Shown: positions 7,614-11,595 of the stretch, piece after piece
Numbering within the stretch: the first letter of the stretch is position 1
Layout of the letters: the number at the start of each line of letters is the position of its first letter
Origin: Dunaliella salina
Taxonomy: Eukaryota; Chlorophyta; Chlorophyceae; Chlamydomonadales; Dunaliellaceae
Length of the DNA stretch: 11,595 nucleotides
NCBI GenBank assembly: GCA_002284615.2
Contig: MU069589.1
Span: 287,554 to 299,148, forward strand
Reading direction: 5' to 3'
Made by a program: the position numbers and the translations under genes
Notes under the pieces: generated by a model
Told to the model about the DNA's origin: nothing
Database searches by the model: none
The model's input: the letters and a program-made list of their open reading frames with translations, nothing else

Positions 7614-8320
7614 TGCATGAGCAGCAGGTTAGTGAGGAGTTGGCGAAGACATGCAAGGGAGGCATTGATGAAGATATGCAAGGGAGACATCGATGAAGAC
7701 ATGCAAGGGACACCATGAGACAATCATAGATGAATCATCAATGATTGCTGTAGACGTGCATGGTCCCCATGGGCATGGATGAAGACATGCATGAGCAGCA
7801 AATTGGTGAGGCATTGATGAAGACATGCAAGGGAGGTGTTGATGAGGACATGCAAGGGAGGTGTTGATGAGGACATGCAAGGGGGATGATTGTCGATGAA
7901 TCATGAATGATTGATGAAGACGTGCATGAGCAGCAGGTTAGTGAGGCATTGATGAAGACATGCAAGGGAGGCGTTGATGAGGACGTGCAAGGGGGATGAA
8001 TCATGAATGATTGATGAAGACGTGCATGAGCAGCAGGTTAGTGAGGCATTGATGATAAGATATGCAAGGGAGGCGTTGATGAGGAAGTGCAAGGGAGATG
8101 AGTTATCAATGATTGATGAAGACGTGCATGAGCAGCAGGTTAGTGAGGCATTGATGATGACATGCAAGGGAGGCGTTGATGAGGACGTGCAAGGGAGATG
8201 CTCGCCGATGAATCATTAACGATTGATTGAGACATGCATGCGATGTAGGTGTGCATGGGCGGCATGGATGAAGACATGCATGAGCAGCAGGTTAGTGGCC
8301 AGGTAGAATGACCTTGTGAA

Positions 8321-8485
8321 AGCATAGGGTGAGAAAGGCTGGTGTAGATTACAGGGTGGGGCCCAGGAGAGTTTGCGCAACTGTTGAGTGTCTCCGCATT
8401 CCGCTTCGGATGGGGCTGGTTGCCAGGCAGCATGTGCGCCTTGTCCTTTATTCTGTTGAGCACCCAGAAATATTGCAAGTCGGAC
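8321..8485 (+). other. Intron 5, short unique stretch between arrays
   Basis: Unique sequence of about 165 bases linking the exon-5-derived array to the following repeats. No coding or structural feature is seen. Confidence 0.4.
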
Positions 8486-8541
8486 TGTGAGGTTGGAAAT
8501 GGTGGCTGGGCACTGTGAGGTTGGAAATGGTGGCTGGGCAC
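8486..8541 (+). repeat. 28-bp perfect tandem duplication
   Basis: TGTGAGGTTGGAAATGGTGG starts at 8486 and again at 8514, and the copies are identical through CTGGGCAC. A recent duplication. Confidence 0.9.
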
Positions 8542-8547
8542 AAGCTG

Positions 8548-9015
8548 CAGCCCAACGTGTGACTCTCTCTCTGCTGACCCAGTCCAGTGAGACTAGCAGG
8601 ACCCGATGCAACAAGACATTGTCCCAATTCAGCGAGATCAGCAGCCCAACGTGTGACTCTCTCTCTCTCTCTCTGCTGACCCAGTCCAGTGAGACTAGCA
8701 GAACCCAATGCAACAAGACATTGTCCCCATCCAGTGAGATCAGCAGCCCAAAGTGTGACTCTCTCTCTGCTGACCCAGTCCAGTGAGACTAGCAGGACCC
8801 AATGCAACAAGACATTGTCCCCATCCAGTGAGATCAGCAGCCCAAAGTGTGACTCTCTCTCTGCTGACCCAGTCCAGTGAGACTAGCAGGACCCAATGCA
8901 ACAAGACATTGTCCCCATCCAGTGAGATCAGCAGCCCAAAGTGTGACTCTCTCTCTGCTGACCCAGTCCAGTGAGACTAGCAGGACCCAATGCAACAAGA
9001 CATTGTCCCAACCCA
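8548..9015 (+). repeat. 94-bp tandem array, about five copies
   Basis: GTGTGACTCTCTCT starts at 8557, 8651, 8753, 8847 and 8941. Spacings are 94, 102, 94 and 94; the 102 is explained by extra CT units in the second copy. Each unit carries a CT run, CTGACCCAG, two GTGAGA motifs (TCCAGTGAGACTAGCAG and ATCCAGTGAGATCAGCAG) and ACAAGACATTGTCCC. The last three copies are nearly identical, so homogenisation is recent. The open frames through it are products of the repeat, not genes. Confidence 0.92.
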
Positions 9016-9169
9016 ATGAGGTCTGAAGGACCCAGTCTGCTGACCCAACCCAGTGGGCCCAGTGAGGCACGATCTGGACGTATGACCTGGCATGTTTGCT
9101 AACGTACGTCTGTTACTAGCCTTACAGCTTACGGTTCGGTGAAATACATGGACCTGTCCCATTTTCGTC

Positions 9170-9370
9170 CCTGGGAATCCAGATTGCTTGTGCCAATGTA
9201 GCAAGACCAGTGGGACCCAGTGTGCTGACCTGATCCAGTGGTCCCAGTGAGACCCCATCCGGTGAGGCATAGTCTCAATTTGGACTCCTGGGAATCCAGA
9301 TCCCTGGTCCCAAGCTAGCAAGACCAGTGGACCAATGTGCTGACCCAATCCAGTTAGACCTCGTCCCAGA
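9170..9370 (+). repeat. 117-bp diverged duplication related to the 94-bp array
   Basis: CCTGGGAATCCAGAT starts at 9170 and 9287. Each copy continues with GCAAGACCAGTGG and a TGTGCTGACC(C/T)-ATCCAGT stretch that resembles part of the 94-bp unit. Probably older, diverged relatives of the neighbouring array. Confidence 0.7.
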
Positions 9371-9489
9371 TCTAGGCCCGCGTTGTGCATGCATGTCGGG
9401 CAGCTGTTGGATTTACATATAAGCATACATCCTGTCATGGGTCAATTTACGAACTGAGTGACACTGTGCTATGCGCTGCTGCTTGGCAG

Positions 9490-10306
9490 GATGAGGGTAG
9501 CCAACAGCAGCAGCAGCTCACTGCTGGCCAAAGACAAGGTGCTGTGGGCGCTGGAGCTGCTGCAACAACACCTCCGCCAGAGGCGCAGCAGCAGCAGCAG
9601 CAGAAGCAGGCAGCGGCTGTGAGGCGGCCTGCAATGGGAGGCCCAAGTACCGGAAGACCACACCCAGGGCCATCTGGTGCTATGGCTGGGGCATATTCCC
9701 CTCAACCTTCTCAGCAGCATCCTCAGCTGCAGCAGCAGCAGCAGCCGGGGGCGATTACTGGTGGGGCCCGAGGCGTGAGCCCACTGCGCGCGAGTGCCGC
9801 GCCGTTTGTGTCCAGCCAACAGCAGCGGCAGCCGCAGCAGCAGGAGCAGCAACAGCAGCAGCAGCAGCAGCAACAGCAGTCCGAGCCGCAGCGGGGGCAG
9901 CCGCGCGGTAAAAAGCACCGCGCCATTGAGTTCAACCTCCCGCCCAAGGGCGGAGATGCTGGTGGAGGGGGTGGTGGTGGGGTTGGCGGCGGCGGTGCAA
10001 GCTCGAGCACACCGCCCGGAGCGGCATCTATGACTGCCGGTGGTGGGGGTGCCGGGGACACAGGCTCCAGTTGTGCAGCACCCGCAGGGGGGGCAGGCCC
10101 CGCCCCAGGGTTTGCCGGTGCGGCTGCTGCTGCTTTAGGCACGATTGCGGGTGGTGGGCACCCGGGGGGGCCTGGGGGTGCTGCTGGTGTTGGAGGAGGG
10201 GGTATTGTGGGTGGTCCTGCACCACAGAGGGTGCCTACTATGTTGACGGGACCTGCCGGAGCAGGAGGGGGGGCGACGGGCGCGGGAGGCGCGCGCTCTG
10301 CTACAG
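9490..10306 (+). CDS. Exon 6: Gln-rich then Gly/Ala-rich C-terminal region
   Basis: Starts after ctgctgcttggcag in phase 0, matching exon 5, and is open to CTACAG|GTGGGT at 10306/10307 (phase 1). It encodes residues 742-1013: a Gln-rich start, a Pro/Gly/Ala-rich part, a QQQRQPQQQEQQQQ-type stretch, then RGKKHRAIEFNLPPKGG (about 880-896), and finally about 115 residues dominated by Gly, Ala and Pro. The KKHRAIEFNLPPK segment is the one stretch here complex enough to serve as a family signature, but I do not recognise it. If the donor is not used, the frame stops at 10339-10341 after TILPHFFV, and a TGTAA (10399-10403), the green-algal type of polyadenylation signal, follows. Then this would be the last exon. 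The gene would end inside or beyond the window accordingly. Confidence 0.72.
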
Positions 10307-10364
10307 GTGGGTGGACCATTTTACCGCACTTTTTTGTGTGAGCACCGATAAGCATTCATGTGTG

Positions 10365-10545
10365 CAGCGAGCGCCAGTGTGTGCTTTAGGCGTTGGTGTG
10401 TAAAATGTGCGCCAGTGTGTGAGAAGAGGGCCACAGTGTGTACAATGAGCGTCACAGTGTGTGGTGAGCGCCACAGAATGCCTGTTTTGCGCTGGTGTGT
10501 ATGACGAGCGCCAGTACGTACTGTGAGCGCCACAGTATGTGCGCA
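10365..10545 (+). repeat. Degenerate GAGCGCCACAGTGTGT minisatellite
   Basis: About nine variants of a phrase like GAGCGCCACAGTGTGT or GCGCCAGTGTGT occur between 10365 and 10545 at spacings of roughly 15-35 bases. Base changes and length variation are common. The minus-strand reading, rich in HTGAHCTH-like peptide, is a by-product. Confidence 0.7.
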
Positions 10546-10766
10546 TGAGCAAAAGGAACAGCAGGTGTCATGCATTCGCGTGTACTGCCGGCAGCAATGG
10601 CATGCAGGGGTGGCCGGTCTTGTGTGCAATGCGCATGTATTTAGCGAATGTTTGAGCTGTTGGGCGGAACGTGCGAAACGCTGGGCAGCATGTGCACGCG
10701 ATTGAATGCTGCTTGAGCAACCGCGCCAGGAGATTTTTACCAAAGGGGTTACCCAGTGTACCAACA
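10546..10766 (+). other. Unique sequence, no gene seen
   Basis: Between two repeat tracts, downstream of exon 6. Possible acceptor-like AGs exist (for example gccggcag near 10593), but no following sequence resembles the exons of this gene. Confidence 0.4.
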
Positions 10767-10840
10767 ATCATCAACATCACCTTCACCATCACAATCATCA
10801 TCACCTTCATCACCTTCATCATCATCATCATCATCATCAT
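10767..10840 (+). repeat. (ATC/CAT)n trinucleotide tract with interruptions
   Basis: Imperfect ATC/TTC-ACC units give way to a pure ATC run of about nine units at 10815-10840. The minus strand reads Met runs and the plus strand reads His or Ile runs. None looks like a real gene. Confidence 0.9.
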
Positions 10841-11227
10841 CGACCTGATCCACGTTTGAGCAACCACACAGTTGATACTCACCAGGTCACCGCACCAAAT
10901 TGATGGTCACCACAATTTCATGATACAACTCAACGGACTTGTCCACAATGAAACGTCACACTTGTGACTACAGCATTGGCGGTAGCAGGTTGATGGTCCA
11001 TGCTTGAGCAAGCGGTGTGGGCTCTACAGCCCCCCTTGTGAGCTGCCATGCCTGGGCATGCACCTGCAGTGCGCATGCGGCTTGCCTTCCAGAACCCTTG
11101 GGGATTGCAAGCCTGAGCGTGCAGCAGCCGCATTGCACTGTGAAAAGCGTCTTTGTCCTGGCGTTGCTGAGCAGGCTTGCCTGATTACGCACCTGCACGG
11201 TGCACATGGTCCGCCATGTATGAGGGT
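10841..11227 (+). other. Unique sequence, no supported gene
   Basis: Holds a small plus-strand open frame (11004-11282, Cys-rich) and overlapping minus-strand frames, none with recognisable motifs or the composition of the upstream exons. It may be intron 6 or intergenic sequence. A TTGCCTTCCAG acceptor-like site lies near 11091. Confidence 0.4.
11043..11067 (+). repeat. 25-bp dispersed repeat, copy 1
   Basis: CTGCCATGCCTGGGCATGCA followed by CCTGC recurs at 11555-11579 with a single G/C difference. It contains the near-palindrome TGCCTGGGCATGCA. Confidence 0.75.
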
Positions 11228-11385
11228 GGTCACAGTCTTACCATATGCAAGAGTGATAGGATTACAGGGTTACAGAGAATAAAGGCCTTCAGTCAAAAGC
11301 GTTTGAGGTCACAGTCTCACCATATGCAAGGGTGATAGGGTTACAGGGTTACAGAGAATAAAGGCCTTCGGTCAAAAGCGTTTGA
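11228..11385 (+). repeat. 79-bp tandem duplication
   Basis: Copies 11228-11306 and 11307-11385 start GGTCACAGTCT and end AAAAGCGTTTGA, with about four differences. A partial, diverged third piece (CTTACAATGTGCAAGGGTGA) lies at about 11489-11510. Confidence 0.92.
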
Positions 11386-11554
11386 CAGCTCAGCCTGCTA
11401 GTGAAAGGAAATGATCATGAGTAAAAAGATAAAGTCTATAGTGAACTTGATGAAGGAAGGAAGAAAAACAATAATGTTTTAGGGTAGGGCTTACAATGTG
11501 CAAGGGTGATAACACTCTTCTGGCTCCAGTACGCAGGCACGCCTGTGCATGCCT

Positions 11555-11579
11555 CTGCCATGCCTGCGCATGCACCTGC
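11555..11579 (+). repeat. 25-bp dispersed repeat, copy 2
   Basis: Second copy of the 25-base sequence at 11043, with one mismatch, preceded by a shorter related phrase (GCCTGTGCATGCC near 11541). It sits at the right window edge, in otherwise unique sequence without a supported gene (11386-11595). Confidence 0.75.
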
Positions 11580-11595
11580 TTTCTACAAGTGGCCC

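Larger units (their letters stand above)
6642..7740 (+). repeat. Segmental duplication within the array, two ~0.5-kb blocks
   Basis: Block A (about 6642-7143) and block B (about 7277-7740) share the same order: GAAGACATGCATGAGCAGCG, AGTGAGTGGCCAGA, AGAATGACCTAA, GGGTGAGATCTAGGCATGGA, a miniature transposon, then GTGAGGAGTTGGCGAAGACA and following repeats. Block A has roughly 70 extra bases around 6755-6830, including a short TG tract. A shorter third relative starts near 8270 (GTGGCCAGGTAGAATGACC). Confidence 0.75.
6572..8320 (+). repeat. Minisatellite array derived from exon 5 and its 5' splice site
   Basis: The array is built of a ~25-base subunit, GGAGGCGTTGATGAGGACATGCAAG and variants, and a longer form ending ATGCATGAGCAGCAGGTTAGTGAGG, both clearly related to exon 5 and its donor. 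Intact or near-intact CAGCAG|GTTAGT donor copies occur with GT at 7047 (GTTCGT), 7628, 7937, 8037, 8139 and 8291; a mutated copy lies near 7800. Between about 7880 and 8290 the array has a 100-102-base higher-order period. Copies on the plus strand still spell GGVDEDM- or DEDVHEQQ-like peptides, interrupted by stops. Confidence 0.8.

Noticed and set aside
7870..8300. CRISPR-like regular repeats
   Set aside because: The ~100-bp units are adjacent and the whole unit is repeated with variation. There are no short constant repeats separated by unique spacers, and the sequence is eukaryotic in character.
8487..8974. Series of short plus-strand open frames encoding SSETSRTQCNKTLS-like peptides
   Set aside because: The frames restart with each 94-bp repeat and end in the same way. 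They are repeat by-products without an independent coding signal.
9723..10355. Minus-strand Pro-rich frame of 210 residues opposite exon 6
   Set aside because: The reverse of Gly codons (GGN) gives Pro and Ala. The sense frame has proper splice borders and phase.
11004..11282. Possible Cys-rich small protein gene
   Set aside because: No recognisable domain, overlapping minus-strand frames of equal quality, and its end runs into the 79-bp duplication. Not supportable as a gene.

Overview
The window looks like nuclear DNA of a eukaryote, most likely a green alga of the Chlamydomonadales (Dunaliella or a relative is my best guess; this is inference from style, not from a marker gene). The reasons are long low-complexity coding exons rich in Gln/Glu, Ala/Pro and Gly, introns packed with (TG)n/(CA)n microsatellites and minisatellites, and plausible GT-AG splice sites. 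I found no bacterial operon, rRNA, tRNA or CRISPR array.

Almost everything can be explained as one plus-strand gene that enters from the left and may leave on the right. I reconstruct six coding exons: 152-1313, 2599-2801, 3130-3790, 5799-5951, 6528-6571 and 9490-10306. Every junction is in phase (1, 0, 1, 1, 0), each joined frame is open, and the sum is about 1,013 residues. The predicted protein has a Gln/Glu/Arg 8-residue repeat region, long acidic tracts, polyGln runs, a Pro/Ala/Thr-rich stretch, two small basic clusters, and a Gly/Ala-rich C-terminal part. I do not recognise the family. A short motif, L-(L/M)-G-G-x-D-E, recurs in exons 1, 2 and 5, which supports their belonging to one protein.

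The introns are the remarkable part. Intron 1 (1314-2598) ends in a 115-bp tandem array whose subunits resemble the 3' splice site used for exon 2. Intron 2 (2802-3129) begins directly as (GT)37. Intron 3 (3791-5798) has a duplicated exon end, (TG)33 and a G-quadruplex-type repeat near its 5' side, and an uninterrupted 253-bp (CA)n close to its 3' end. Intron 4 (5952-6527) holds a duplicated 3' splice region. Intron 5 (6572-9489) carries a 1.7-kb array derived from exon 5 and its 5' splice site, two copies of a hAT-type miniature transposon inside a segmental duplication, and then a 94-bp array with acceptor-like and donor-like motifs. After exon 6 come further minisatellites, a (CAT)n tract and a 79-bp duplication, with no gene I can support.

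The theme is tandem duplication of exon-intron boundaries. The gene's own splice sites, or sequences resembling them, appear to have been amplified repeatedly into satellite-like arrays inside its introns.
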